A stretch of 64,000 nt of DNA from Mojavia pulchra JT2-VF2 (GCA_019359325.1 JAHHHN010000024.1:1-64000), one strand, 5' to 3'; counted from the first letter of the stretch, positions 8,351 through 17,153 are shown. The notes: generated by a model from the letters alone, not told the origin. Translations and numbers: made by a program.

Positions 8351-8950
8351 TTAGGTCTTTTGAGCAATGATATAAACATGATTTTCAGGATATTGGTCAT
8401 ATTCGAGGTGGCGGCATGTGCAGTCATGGTCAGTGAGAATTTGTAGCAAAGTATCTACGCCCAAAGTGCTGTACTCAAAGTCCTGACCTTGAAATGCCCC
8501 CGAAATCTCACTTTTTGTATGTCCGCCACCACATGTGAATAGGAGTACTCCCTCTGATTCAAGAGCCTCGCATAACTTTTTCATCACAGGCTCTTGCATA
8601 TTTAACGGCAGATGAAAAATGCTGTCCCAAGCAGAAATTAAGCTATATAATTTCCCAGGAATCCAACAGCAGATGTCTTCGGTGTAAAATGTAATCTCTG
8701 GATGCAGGTGCTTGGCCAAATTTATCATTTCTGGGGAAATATCAAGTCCTTCAACCTGAAATCCATGCTTGGATAAGATGTTGATAAAACGCCCACTGCT
8801 TCCACAACCTACATCAATAGCTAAGTGCCTCTTAGAAGTAAATTTGATAGCCCGCTCCAATTGCGCGATCCCGTAGGTTGAATCTTGATGCTCAGTCTGC
8901 CACCATTGGGCAATTTGATCATATCGGGCGGCTGTGGCATTTGGATTCAT
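8351..8950 (-). CDS. Class I SAM-dependent methyltransferase
   Basis: A 199-residue methyltransferase with the S-adenosylmethionine-binding motif I at residues 43-55 (LAIDVGCGSSGRF), an acidic residue ending strand 2 (VEGLDISPEMI), and motif III around GVLLFTCGGG. The lack of an extra recognition domain suggests a small-molecule substrate. GGAAGAG before ATG 8950 is a good ribosome site. It may be cotranscribed with the downstream secreted protein at 7757. Confidence 0.8.
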   Translation of the reverse strand: MNPNATAARYDQIAQWWQTEHQDSTYGIAQLERAIKFTSKRHLAIDVGCGSSGRFINILSKHGFQVEGLDISPEMINLAKHLHPEITFYTEDICCWIPGKLYSLISAWDSIFHLPLNMQEPVMKKLCEALESEGVLLFTCGGGHTKSEISGAFQGQDFEYSTLGVDTLLQILTDHDCTCRHLEYDQYPENHVYIIAQKT

Positions 8951-9178
8951 CTTCTCTTCCCATCCAACGCAAAAAGTTTACCTGATTGTGCAATCAAAAC
9001 ATAATTATCAGGGAAACTGGGCGATCGCTTCCGTTCTTAGAGGAAAACACCCTATGCAGGCAATCACGCCTATCAATTGGGAAGCTCCAGGTTCCATGTG
9101 ACAATTCTGATTAAAAAATGCTTATGGTAAATTTTTAACAGTACTGTCTGCTTATACCACTTCATCAATATCCATACT

Positions 9179-9599
9179 ATGAACATCAAGCGATTGCAGG
9201 AACTGAAGCAAAAACTGACGGATGAAGCAGACTTATCCAATATTTGGTTGTTTTACATGGATAATTTTGCGGATAACGGCGTATTGGGGGTGTGATTTAT
9301 TTCGAGGATATAAAAGTTGGATTAATTGCTGTGTCGGCAGATTATCCTCCTACCAATGCGGTTAAGTATAGGACTTACGCACTGTACAAATTAACCATAA
9401 TATGTGTAACCGTATTTGGTCGTTTTAGGCGCTTCGCATAACCCTGATGTATTCGCATATTTGCGATCGCTAGGTGCTAAACATGGTTGAAACACCCAAA
9501 TTGCGTATAGTACTTATGTACGATGCGTAAGTTCTAAAGTATTCGCGTTTTTCTGAGGTACTTGAATTGCCAGCCCCTAATCGCAACGACCTCAATTGA
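9179..9599 (+). pseudogene. Cyanobacterial hypothetical gene with internal deletion and a MITE insertion
   Basis: Three pieces are readable. MNIKRLQELKQKLTDEADL opens at 9179 and breaks near FADN. A shifted frame then gives GGVIYFEDIKVGLIAVSADY up to codon AVKY at 9368. After the 168-bp element at 9369-9536 the frame resumes as KYSRFSEVLELPAPNR and stops at 9597-9599. Between the first two pieces the middle of the protein is missing. The family is a small cyanobacterial protein of unknown role, familiar from plasmids. It is clearly inactive. Confidence 0.65.
9369..9536. mobile_element. 168-bp MITE with 5-bp target duplication AAGTA
   Basis: The left end reads TAGGACTTACGCACTGTACA and the reverse complement of the right end reads TAGAACTTACGCATCGTACA. 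AAGTA occurs on both sides (9364-9368 and 9537-9541). The element encodes nothing and has a HIP1 octamer inside. Its ends match those of the transposase-bearing element at 13467-14713, which is the likely source of its transposase. Confidence 0.85.
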
Positions 9600-9650
9600 A
9601 ATCAAGGCAAGGCATGAGAAACTCTCAACAAGTTTAAATACCAGAATGAA

Positions 9651-10400
9651 TTACTCGTACAGAAAAGATAAGGGATTGCTCATATTTTCCGCAAAACCTA
9701 AAATGCCGCGATCTCGATATTCGTAGATTAATTGTCCTTGAGAATCAAATAGAAAAGTTGCTCCACGTTGTGTCAAATAAGATGAGTCTGGTACATAAAT
9801 ATTCCAGTTGCTTAAAACTTCGGTCATGTTTCGCAGGCGCAGGGTTGCTAGTTCAAATGGCCGCTGAAAATCTTTTCCTCCAGCCGCTTTGAAAAATGAA
9901 CCTTTGATGGGTGGTAAAGGTGTACCCCTGACAACTTCTTCATCAGCAATTAACTGCGGTGCTTTTTTATCACCTTTATAACCTCGAAAGACTTCCTTCA
10001 GCGTTCCAGGACTACCAATCCCTGCACACATTAGCATTAAATTTAGCAAAGCTTTCTGTGAACTTGATAGCAAAGGAAATTGTATAGACAAACCGCGATA
10101 AAGACCTAGAAGACTATGAATTTGGGCTTTTGCATCCACAAACAACCATTCTTCAGGAAAGCCTGTATATTCACAAAACTTAAGTCCAGATTTGTGATCG
10201 CCAATTCCAATAGCGCGAATTGTAATTCCTCTGGCTTGGATCTGTTCTTTTTCCCTTTGCAACCACCAAGCGTATTCTAAATTATCAAAATCCCCCAACT
10301 GCGACCATATAAGTACGAGTAACTTTGAAGTATGGCTGCAACCATCTAAAATGGGTTTAATCTCGCCATCACTAACCCGCAAGCGTTGAGTTTGGCTCAA
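9651..10400 (-). CDS. Peroxiredoxin-like (AhpC/TSA-type, thioredoxin-fold) protein
   Basis: A 249-residue protein with the thioredoxin-like beginning LLVLIWSQLGDFDNLEYAWW and the segment ITIRAIGIGD, as in cyanobacterial and plant AhpC/TSA-family proteins of the peroxiredoxin-like 2 type. The position where classical peroxiredoxins carry the attacking cysteine reads WSQLGDF, so a standard peroxidase mechanism is doubtful. The end (GATFLFDSQGQLIYEYRDRGILGFAENM) matches the family, so it is full length. It appears to start at TTG, with no strong ribosome site. Confidence 0.65.
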   Translation of the reverse strand: MSQTQRLRVSDGEIKPILDGCSHTSKLLVLIWSQLGDFDNLEYAWWLQREKEQIQARGITIRAIGIGDHKSGLKFCEYTGFPEEWLFVDAKAQIHSLLGLYRGLSIQFPLLSSSQKALLNLMLMCAGIGSPGTLKEVFRGYKGDKKAPQLIADEEVVRGTPLPPIKGSFFKAAGGKDFQRPFELATLRLRNMTEVLSNWNIYVPDSSYLTQRGATFLFDSQGQLIYEYRDRGILGFAENMSNPLSFLYE

Positions 10401-10410
10401 AATCGAATAA

Positions 10411-10578
10411 ATGTCTATTGAATCAGAGAATCCGCCATTGCGATTGATGCTTGGAGCGGACGCTTACGGAATGTGGGAACAAAAGCGGACAGCCGAACAG
10501 CAAGAATTTGAACAATGGAGAGAAATTGGAATTGATACTGCTTACAAGGACGCAATAGTTGCACCAATTGGTGGGTAA
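10411..10578 (+). pseudogene. Short-chain dehydrogenase C-terminal remnant
   Basis: The 55-residue frame reads PPLRLMLGADAYGMWEQK and continues with EQWREIGIDT, the typical tail of classical SDR oxidoreductases. The Rossmann core and the catalytic Tyr-x-x-x-Lys are absent. Only the last 50 or so residues survive. Confidence 0.55.
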
Positions 10579-10761
10579 CATCCTAATTTGTTCGCAAGTA
10601 TAGTTTCTTTTTCTAGATGAAATCCTTTTGCTCTGTTGAATGATGCTCAACATAAATTTGTAATTTTTGTAATTAATGAAACAGTCAGAGCATATATCAG
10701 CAAAAGTCACCTATAGCTATGTTTTTGCATAAAAACGCTAACCAATATTTAGAGGGTCTTA

Positions 10762-12231
10762 ATGCAAAAATCTGTTGAGCAGCGCATTGAAAGTGTCATC
10801 ACTCATCTTTTACCAGCGACGGCGATAGAAGACCGATTTGATGAACCAAAAACTTTAGACGAACGGTTAGCGCATCACCACACACCAGGCATCAGTATTG
10901 CTGTGATTAATGATTTTGAAATCGAATGGGCGCATGGATTTGGTGTGTGTGAAAATGGAACAAATCATCAAGTTACACCAGACACATTATTTCAAGCAGC
11001 TTCCATCAGCAAACCTGTCTTTGCTTTAGCAGTAATGCGTCTGGCACAAGAAGGCTACCTGGATATCGATGAAGATGTCAATACTTATTTAACTTCTTGG
11101 CGTGTGCCAAAAGTCAGTGATTGGCAACCTCGGCTCACGTTACGCCAATTGTTGAGTCATACTGCTGGCTTGACGATACATGGTTTTCCTGGTTATCCCA
11201 AATCAGCTCTATTGCCAACTTTAATTCAAATTCTCAATGGCGAACCTCCGGCTAATACCGAAAAAGTAGAAATAAATATAATTCCTGGGTTGCATTTTCG
11301 CTATTCCGGTGGTGGCATGACAGTTGCTCAACAGGTTTTGGTTGATTTACTAGGGCAACCTTTTCCCAAAATCATGCACGAATTAGTGCTTCAACCTTTG
11401 GGCATGGCGAATAGCACTTATCAACAGCCACTGTCGGACGATTGGTTAACTAAGACCGCAACTGCACACTTAGGTTCTGGCATCCCAGTTGAAGGTAAAC
11501 ACTACGTTTATCCGGAAATGGCAGCCGCAGGCTTATGGACAACTCCATCAGATTTAGCCAAACTTGCAGTTGAAATGATGCGAGTATTACATGGTTTTCC
11601 TCCTACTGTGTGGAATCAACAGACACTAGAACAAATGTTGCGTCCTCAACAGCCAGAGCAGATACAAGGAGCTAATGAGCAGTTTATCGGATTAGGTAAT
11701 GGTTTATTTGTCGGATTAGGATTCTTTGCAGGTGGTGGAATTGGCGATGGTTTCTACTTTTTTCATAGTGGTCATAACGAAGGATTTTGCTCACTGATGC
11801 GTGTTTACGCTCATCTAGGAAAGGGGGCTGTTGTCATGCTCAACTCCAATCAAAGTCAACTAATTCCCGAAGTTATGCGATCGCTTGCACTTGAGTATGA
11901 CTGGCCTGATGCCTTTGCAAAAGAAAAAACAATTGTTCCTTTGGTACAAGCTGATAGATATTGTGGGTTGTACTCAACTAAGGCAGGGTTGCAGTTTCAA
12001 GTCATGAATTTGGACGGAAATTTGTTTGTCCAATGTCAGCAGCAACCACCATTACAGTTCTTTCCTACCTCGGAGCTAGAATTTTTTGCAAAAGCTGTAA
12101 ATACAAATATTTGTTTTGAGCAAGATGACACAGGCAACATTACAGCTATGACGTTAAACCAAGCAGGTGTTACTAATTTAAGACAACAAGCTGACCAAAC
12201 TATTCGAGCAGAAAAACAAAAAGGAGATTAA
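10762..12231 (+). CDS. Serine hydrolase, beta-lactamase class C / esterase family
   Basis: A 489-residue protein with the penicillin-binding fold signatures: S-x-x-K at residues 81-84 (SISK), the YSG variant of the Tyr-x-Asn motif at 181-183, and HSGHNEG later in the position of the third motif. The last 100 residues form an extra beta domain. There is no signal peptide, which favours an intracellular esterase or peptidase over a secreted beta-lactamase. It starts at ATG 10762 after AGAGGGT. It is intact, in contrast with the gene fragments on both sides. Confidence 0.8.
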   Translation: MQKSVEQRIESVITHLLPATAIEDRFDEPKTLDERLAHHHTPGISIAVINDFEIEWAHGFGVCENGTNHQVTPDTLFQAASISKPVFALAVMRLAQEGYLDIDEDVNTYLTSWRVPKVSDWQPRLTLRQLLSHTAGLTIHGFPGYPKSALLPTLIQILNGEPPANTEKVEINIIPGLHFRYSGGGMTVAQQVLVDLLGQPFPKIMHELVLQPLGMANSTYQQPLSDDWLTKTATAHLGSGIPVEGKHYVYPEMAAAGLWTTPSDLAKLAVEMMRVLHGFPPTVWNQQTLEQMLRPQQPEQIQGANEQFIGLGNGLFVGLGFFAGGGIGDGFYFFHSGHNEGFCSLMRVYAHLGKGAVVMLNSNQSQLIPEVMRSLALEYDWPDAFAKEKTIVPLVQADRYCGLYSTKAGLQFQVMNLDGNLFVQCQQQPPLQFFPTSELEFFAKAVNTNICFEQDDTGNITAMTLNQAGVTNLRQQADQTIRAEKQKGD

Positions 12232-12234
12232 CTC

Positions 12235-12365
12235 GTGAATCTTCCATATACTGGAGGTTGTCAATTAACTCTCTACCTGTGCCATTGCAAAGAATGTCAA
12301 AAACAATCATAAGAGTGCTTTTGGAATGTCACTGACCATACCACGGGATGCTTTGGTTATTACTC
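12235..12365 (+). pseudogene. GFA (glutathione-dependent formaldehyde-activating) family remnant
   Basis: GTG 12235 starts NLPYTGGCQ, then most of the domain is missing and the text jumps to LTLYLCHCKECQKQS, containing the CxC and CxxC zinc-ligand pattern. A stop follows; a shifted frame gives SAFGMSLTIPRDALVI. The gene has therefore suffered an internal deletion, a small insertion, and loss of its 3' half. Confidence 0.65.
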
Positions 12366-12429
12366 ATTGAGCAATATTTCGCAGTATTTTCCTATTGTTT
12401 GATAAGCTCAGAATTTCGCTATTTAGGCC

Positions 12430-12696
12430 ATGTTACGACGCTTACCTCCCAATCTAAGTTTAATAATCATCGGGATCGTGCTGATTACGATTGCCTTTTT
12501 CAGTATTTGGTCACTACCATCGCAAGTCGAAAGTAGCCTGAGTCTCTTCTTTGGTAAACTTGGTGGTGCTGATGTGCAAACGGTTGCAACTTACAGACGA
12601 ATTAGTGCTGATCGTTATTTACTTCAGAGTATTTATATTTTTTCAACTGGTATTATTTTGTTAACGGCTGGATTATTCAAAAATGCAAATCATTAA
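12430..12696 (+). CDS. Small membrane protein, two helices
   Basis: An 88-residue protein with two hydrophobic segments, LSLIIIGIVLITIAFFSIW near the start and LQSIYIFSTGIILLTAGLF near the end, joined by a soluble loop of about 40 residues. No family is recognised. It lies upstream of another membrane protein at 12807 on the same strand with 110 bases between them, so they may be cotranscribed. Confidence 0.5.
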   Translation: MLRRLPPNLSLIIIGIVLITIAFFSIWSLPSQVESSLSLFFGKLGGADVQTVATYRRISADRYLLQSIYIFSTGIILLTAGLFKNANH

Positions 12697-12806
12697 GTTT
12701 GGTATGGAGTTACCAATTGCAGTGCTATCAATATTGGCAGCCAAGATGAGGCAGGATGTGAGAGCCTGATTAAACTAGAGGTATAAGAGTTAGTAGTTTT
12801 AAGCAG

Positions 12807-13319
12807 ATGGTAGTTAATAGCGGATTAATTCTGACGCTGTTTGTTTTAATAGCTACGAGTCTAGCTCTTGGCTTTGGCTTTGGCGTGAAAGCTCAACGTT
12901 TACCTTTTACAGCAGAAATTGGATTTAGCGAAAAGCAATGGCAATTTCTGCGATGGTGGGTCAAGTTAGCTTTAATTGCTGGAATTTTGTTACCGATATG
13001 CTTGTTAGCTCTAGCTTGGAGACAACCATCTTCATGGGTATTCTGGGGCAGTTACCTGTTGATAGTCGTCATACAACTCATCAGTGAACGCGTCTTTAGT
13101 AGATGGTTAGTGCCAAGTGTGGTTGTACCCATTGGTTTTTTCTACACAGCTTTTCGGTTATGGCAACTGCTAGGCGGATTTAAGCAATTAACATTTTCCT
13201 ATTTAACAAGGGTGGGTTTTGGGGTTGTTGTGTTGTTTTGGCTTGCTAACTTAATCATGTTGATGGTGATGGCCATTCCTACAGTTTTTAAAGATTCCGA
13301 GTCAATTTCACAATCTTGA
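12807..13319 (+). CDS. Integral membrane protein, four predicted helices
   Basis: A 170-residue hydrophobic protein. Helices appear near residues 5-25, 52-70, 75-95 and 138-158; a tryptophan-rich loop (WQFLRWWVKL) precedes the second. No motif identifies a substrate or partner. Complete start and stop and a good membrane pattern make it a likely real gene. It is the last gene before the split Excalibur copy. Confidence 0.55.
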   Translation: MVVNSGLILTLFVLIATSLALGFGFGVKAQRLPFTAEIGFSEKQWQFLRWWVKLALIAGILLPICLLALAWRQPSSWVFWGSYLLIVVIQLISERVFSRWLVPSVVVPIGFFYTAFRLWQLLGGFKQLTFSYLTRVGFGVVVLFWLANLIMLMVMAIPTVFKDSESISQS

Positions 13320-13496
13320 TTTATGTGAAAAATTTTCCCTGCCTAACCCAAAGCCGCATTTTGGCATAGTTATCTTTCGCAACCCACACCATCCCCATCC
13401 CTATCGAAACCATGCGGGTCTGGTGGCATCACTCTAAATCTGCGGTAAGAAATATCAGAACAATTCTAGAACTTACGCATTGACGGAAAATAGAGA

Positions 13497-14532
13497 TTAT
13501 GCAATTAAGCCCAACTTCTGTGTTAGGTGTTCCAAGATAAAATCACGAGCTACTTGAAGAGATAAATTTCTTTGGAGTTCATACCAATTTTCAATTAACT
13601 CTTCTGCCCGCATTAATTCTAATTGTGTAAAAGCTCGAATTGCATTAAAAAAATGAGTATGAACAGCTTCAGTTGTTCTGACCCTTACGGGTTCGCCAGT
13701 TGCTTCAAGTCGGGGAACCCGCAAGGGCGCGCTGGCTCACCATGAATCGTTCAATGCCACAAACTTGCTTGATAGCTCTGTGATAGCACTCAATACCCCA
13801 ATGTATTGAATGTAATTCCTTAAATTCTGTTCTTGAAATTGATTTTAGTGTATCTCCCTCAGCTATAAACATAATGTAATATCTGTAAGTTTCGTTTTTG
13901 AAACTTCTCCGAAATACCTTCACTTGGCCAAAGTTTTTCAGATACACGACTAAACTTACTTCTGGAATTTCTAAGTTTTTGACTTGAGTAAAAGTTTTAC
14001 CATCAACTGAACATGAGCGATTTTTAGCTATTCCAGTTAAAAACCCTAATCCCTTGTTTTTAAAGAACTTCAGGTTCTTTTGACTAGAATACCAAGTATC
14101 AGTAGTTACTGTTGTTGGACTTAAACCCCAAGCTAAAACCTCTGCAATCATTTCTCGTAAATAATCATTTTTGGTCTTCCCCTCATCTTTGTTATAAATG
14201 CGATAATTTATAGGTACAGACTTAAGAGACAAATCCGTGTAGTACAAGGTAATTAACTGAATTCCTTTGACGGCACGATGATGCCTACCTGAATAAACGT
14301 AGTTAATTAGTTGTGTTAATTTTGGATCGCTATGTGGTTTGTCAATTACCGTATCATCTCCACTTAAAGTACCTCCTACTAAATTGATGTTTGGCTTTAT
14401 CTCTTCAAATAAGTCCTTGGGTTCGTACCGTTCACGTAGCAAAAATCTGTTGACACTATCATGAGACAAATTTTCCATGATGTCTGCTAAACGCGTACAA
14501 CCTGGATACTTTGATTCTGCCAGTAGAAACAA
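13497..14532 (-). pseudogene. IS701 family DDE transposase, broken by a 58-bp insertion
   Basis: Two frames make one protein. The N-terminal piece (13705-14532, open in frame further upstream to about 14620) contains SHDSVNRFLLRERYEP, the DDE pattern VTTDTWYSSQKNLK and HWGIECYHRAIKQ with the catalytic Glu, and should continue ERFMVRTTEAVHTHFF. Instead it reads SQRALAGSPT through foreign sequence at 13681-13738. The remainder (13497-13724) ends normally at TQKLGLIA. The extreme N-terminus also lacks an in-frame ATG. Confidence 0.8.
13681..13738. repeat. 58-bp palindromic repeat inserted in the transposase
   Basis: Deleting these 58 bases restores Met-Val-Arg-Thr-Thr-Glu in one frame. The insert has inverted arms (CCCTTACGGGTTCGCC against GGGGAACCCGCAAGGG) around a short centre. 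It has the character of the small GC-rich repeats scattered through Nostoc genomes. Confidence 0.7.
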
Positions 14533-14832
14533 AGTATAAGTGTTCAGGTCACACTTGGCGGTAGATGGCTTAGTAATCGCTCTAATCGTCCGAACCCTAA
14601 ATATAGACAGGTAAATTATCTGCTTTTCACGCCTCTAGTAATTAGCGATCGCTTGTTTTTTTCTACATTCTCCTTATGCATTTATTGTCTTTCTTGTCAA
14701 TGCGTAAGTTCTAAATTCAAGTCTGCCGAGTTGGGTGGTATGCAAAAATCTGGATAAGCGCGCTCACAACAAGCGCACAGTGTCGCAAGTGGCGATCGCC
14801 ATCTGTAACATTTACGATTTGACAGTTACCAC

Positions 14833-15108
14833 TTATGGTGCGACTTTTTCCCGAAACAGCTTGCCAGCAGAAAACGCAGGCACTTTTGTAGCCCGAATAG
14901 TCATTGACTCATTGGTTTTGGGATTACGCCCTGAACGCTTAGAGCGTTCGCGTCGCTCGAATGAGCCAAACCCTACGAGCGTTACCTTCTCACCATTAGC
15001 TACAGCTTCGGTCACGACTTCTAAAAAAGCACTGATTACTTCCAATGCTTGCTTTTTTGTAATGTTCGCCTTGGCTGCCACAGCATCTACTAATTCACCT
15101 TTATTTAT
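14833..15108 (-). CDS. HU family DNA-binding protein, copy 2, ATA in place of ATG
   Basis: The full HU sequence is present: NKGELVDAVAAKANITKKQ through GRNPKTNE to FREKVAP, about 91 residues. The codon where HU proteins start is ATA, with GAGGT correctly placed just upstream. Either the start has mutated, silencing the gene, or translation begins poorly at ATA or at an internal GTG (15081). It is an obvious paralogue of copy 1 at 4346. As a nucleoid protein it would bind DNA without strong sequence preference. Confidence 0.75.
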   Translation of the reverse strand: MNKGELVDAVAAKANITKKQALEVISAFLEVVTEAVANGEKVTLVGFGSFERRERSKRSGRNPKTNESMTIRATKVPAFSAGKLFREKVAP

Positions 15109-15114
15109 AAATTA

Positions 15115-15505
15115 CCTCGAAGCATTTAAATAAAGGAAATCTAGCATCACTATTTCCTGCCAGAAAAGGGAAAAAAGGAATAAAAATCAAGCAACATACG
15201 AAAATTGACAATACACAAACAGCAAAATAGCAATGCTATCTGGGAACATCTGTCAACTTCTGCAAGTTTTTTAAGCAAGGCGATCACTTTGTTTGGATAC
15301 TAAGCTAATGAGCATTTAAATTGCATAAAATCAGGATAGAGCCGCTTACTACAACCGAATCAGTCTGGAAAAATCAATGAAGATTAGCTTATCCCATGAG
15401 CAATCGCCTCCCCCCAGCAACCCAAAAGCTCCTGGGTTTTGGGGCTACTAACTCAAACATGGACTTTTGCATTGATCTGTGGCTGGTTTTTTGCAAGCAA
15501 GATGG
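15115..15505. other. Intergenic, upstream of HU copy 2
   Basis: AT-rich DNA that would hold the promoter of HU copy 2 on the minus strand. I see no open frame of note and no clear promoter hexamers. Confidence 0.4.
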
Positions 15506-15605
15506 TTACACACCTGCTAGAATCACAGCGATCGCTTCTTGAGAGTGCTGCTGGAGCAAAGCTTTACTCAAAAGTCGCTTAAGAATATGGAAACTTACGC
15601 TTTGT
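15506..15605 (-). pseudogene. TetR regulator C-terminal remnant
   Basis: The minus strand reads HILKRLLSKALLQQHSQEAI and then AVILAGV before a TAA. It matches the end of the TetR fragment at 4676-5194 (GKRLLSRAMLMSHAQEAIAL). Only about 33 codons remain. Both HU copies therefore have TetR pieces nearby. Confidence 0.6.
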
Positions 15606-15613
15606 TTGCAATT

Positions 15614-16030
15614 TCAGATATTGCCCGCTAGAAATTGTCGGATCGCAACAGTATCGGAGTAAAACATCTGGGATTCAATAATTTTACCGCCGCGCATTTT
15701 ATAAACGCTTGCGACTGGCAAATCGAGTGTTCTGTCGCTACTGACTTCCAAGCCTTTGAGCCGCCAGAGGACGACGACATACTCGCCTGCATTGAGAAAC
15801 ACAGCATCCATCTTTCTTTGTGCTTGCGGTTGGAGATGATTCCAGGTTTGAGCTGCACCTTCAATGTGTTGTTTTGCCCCTTTGAGGCCGTAATGAACAC
15901 CACCATAAGGTAGTGATGCAGCATCGCGGATGACAATAGAAGGATCGTAAGCGGCAAGCACTCCAGCTACATCGCGTTCTTCAACCGCTTTGAACAAACG
16001 ACGAGTTGTCTCAATATTATCGATAGACAT
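15614..16030 (-). CDS. SnoaL-like / NTF2-fold protein
   Basis: About 138 residues from ATG 16030 (MSIDNIETTRRLFKAVEERD), with the SnoaL pattern: an N-terminal helix pair, DPSIVIRDAASLPYGGVHYG, and a beta sheet carrying EYVVVLWRLKG and KIIESQMFYSD. Members are small cavity-forming proteins acting as polyketide cyclases, isomerases or ligand carriers; the substrate is unknown. AAGGAAG lies seven bases upstream of ATG 16030, favouring it over the TTG at 16078. The AraC regulator upstream on the same strand is a candidate regulator. Confidence 0.75.
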   Translation of the reverse strand: MSIDNIETTRRLFKAVEERDVAGVLAAYDPSIVIRDAASLPYGGVHYGLKGAKQHIEGAAQTWNHLQPQAQRKMDAVFLNAGEYVVVLWRLKGLEVSSDRTLDLPVASVYKMRGGKIIESQMFYSDTVAIRQFLAGNI

Positions 16031-16160
16031 AGCAATTTCTTCCTTTGATACAAATTGTGGCGTTGCAGCATTTGACAATCGTCAAACTAGTTTTTAACGA
16101 TTACAGATTCAGTATGCAGAAATCTTTGACCGCTTTGCTTCAATGTTCTTGCGCTCGTCT

Positions 16161-17153
16161 TCAATGTTCTTGCGGTTCTGGCGGGTTTGTTGTGCGCTGC
16201 GAATAAACTTTGGGCGTTACTCCTACAAGCTTTTTAAAATGGTAGGTGAAATGTCCTTGGCTGGCAAAACCAAGGATCTGAGCAATTGTCGCAATTGACA
16301 AATCTCCGAGCGCTATCAGTTGTTTAGCTCGTTCAATCCGGCAACGAATTATATATTGATGAGGTGATGTATTGGTTGATTTTTTGAACAAGTGAGCAAA
16401 ATGATAAGGACTCAATTGCACAATCTTTGCCAAACAAGCCAAGTTAATGTTTTTATCCAGGTTTGCATTCATGAAATCAATCACGGACTTCAATTGTGTT
16501 TGAGTCAAGGCGCCTGCAATCGGTTTCATTTGGCGTGAATGAGTTGAATATCGAGCTAAAAGATGGACAACCAGTGCATAGCCCATCGCATCAGCATATA
16601 AACTGCTGTTTTCTCTATCAATCTCTAGCGATGTAGAGAGCGCAAAGCCAATCTGTTGTACTAATGGATCAACTAAGGTCGCCAGATGGGGAATCAGTTC
16701 TAAGCGATCGCTGCCAAACACCTCATAACCGACTTGAGTCACAAATGACGGTTCTAAAAACAGATTGAAAAACTCAGCTTCTTTGTGCCAACAAAACTGT
16801 TGGCTTAGATCAGCCGGATAAATTGCCAAATCTCCTGGGATTGAGTCAACCACCTTGCCTTGTCCATCAACGACTTGCTCCAGTCGCACAGGCTTGCCGA
16901 CATTCATACAAACGGTATGTCGAGACGATACATGCTCCGGCACCTCACACGGAGGTTGCTGAAAGTGGGCAAAGTGAATGTTTGCCCAATTTGAGCCGTC
17001 ACTCATTAAAATCGGCGATCTTGGAAGGATTAAAGCCAGCTTGTTTTGAGCAGGAACACTCACTGTTATCTTGATTTCAATTGCTTGCCTAAATTCTATC
17101 CAATCACAATATCTCTTGTTCAGCTTGCTTATGATTATTAAGAAATTAAACAA
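16161..17153 (-). CDS. AraC family transcriptional regulator
   Basis: Up to 330 residues. The C-terminal 100 carry two helix-turn-helix units (INLACLAKIVQLSPYHFAHL and IATIAQILGFASQGHFTYHF) with the family ending KKLVGVTPKVY. The N-terminal half resembles cyanobacterial AraC proteins with a cupin-like sensor (HFQQPPCEVPEH). The start is uncertain: only TTG is available at 17153, while ATG 17006 would remove part of a conserved-looking lead. It lies upstream of, and in line with, the SnoaL gene, which it may control. Confidence 0.8.
   Translation of the reverse strand: MFNFLIIISKLNKRYCDWIEFRQAIEIKITVSVPAQNKLALILPRSPILMSDGSNWANIHFAHFQQPPCEVPEHVSSRHTVCMNVGKPVRLEQVVDGQGKVVDSIPGDLAIYPADLSQQFCWHKEAEFFNLFLEPSFVTQVGYEVFGSDRLELIPHLATLVDPLVQQIGFALSTSLEIDRENSSLYADAMGYALVVHLLARYSTHSRQMKPIAGALTQTQLKSVIDFMNANLDKNINLACLAKIVQLSPYHFAHLFKKSTNTSPHQYIIRCRIERAKQLIALGDLSIATIAQILGFASQGHFTYHFKKLVGVTPKVYSQRTTNPPEPQEH

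Larger units (their letters stand above)
13467..14713 (-). mobile_element. IS701-type insertion sequence, 18-bp inverted repeats, 5-bp duplication
   Basis: The left end TAGAACTTACGCATTGAC is exactly repeated in inverse at the right end, and AATTC flanks both sides (13462-13466 and 14714-14718). The single gene inside is a DDE transposase on the minus strand. The element is 1247 bp long. Because it carries a palindromic insertion in its transposase it is probably no longer self-mobile. Confidence 0.85.
13370..14755 (-). pseudogene. Excalibur domain gene, copy 2, split by an insertion sequence
   Basis: Bases 13370-13466 encode the same C-terminal calcium-loop region as copy 1 at 7510, and 14714 to about 14755 encode the preceding part (CIPPNSAD-like). 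The halves are separated by the 1247-bp element at 13467-14713, with AATTC duplicated at the junctions. Beyond 14755 the similarity to copy 1 ends, so the 5' end was already lost. Confidence 0.75.

Noticed and set aside
10423-10710. 95-codon minus-strand frame
   Set aside because: The opposite strand carries a clear SDR C-terminal remnant, so this is its shadow.
12348-12536. 62-codon frame overlapping a small membrane gene
   Set aside because: It overlaps the better membrane protein at 12430 in another frame and begins in the GFA remnant.
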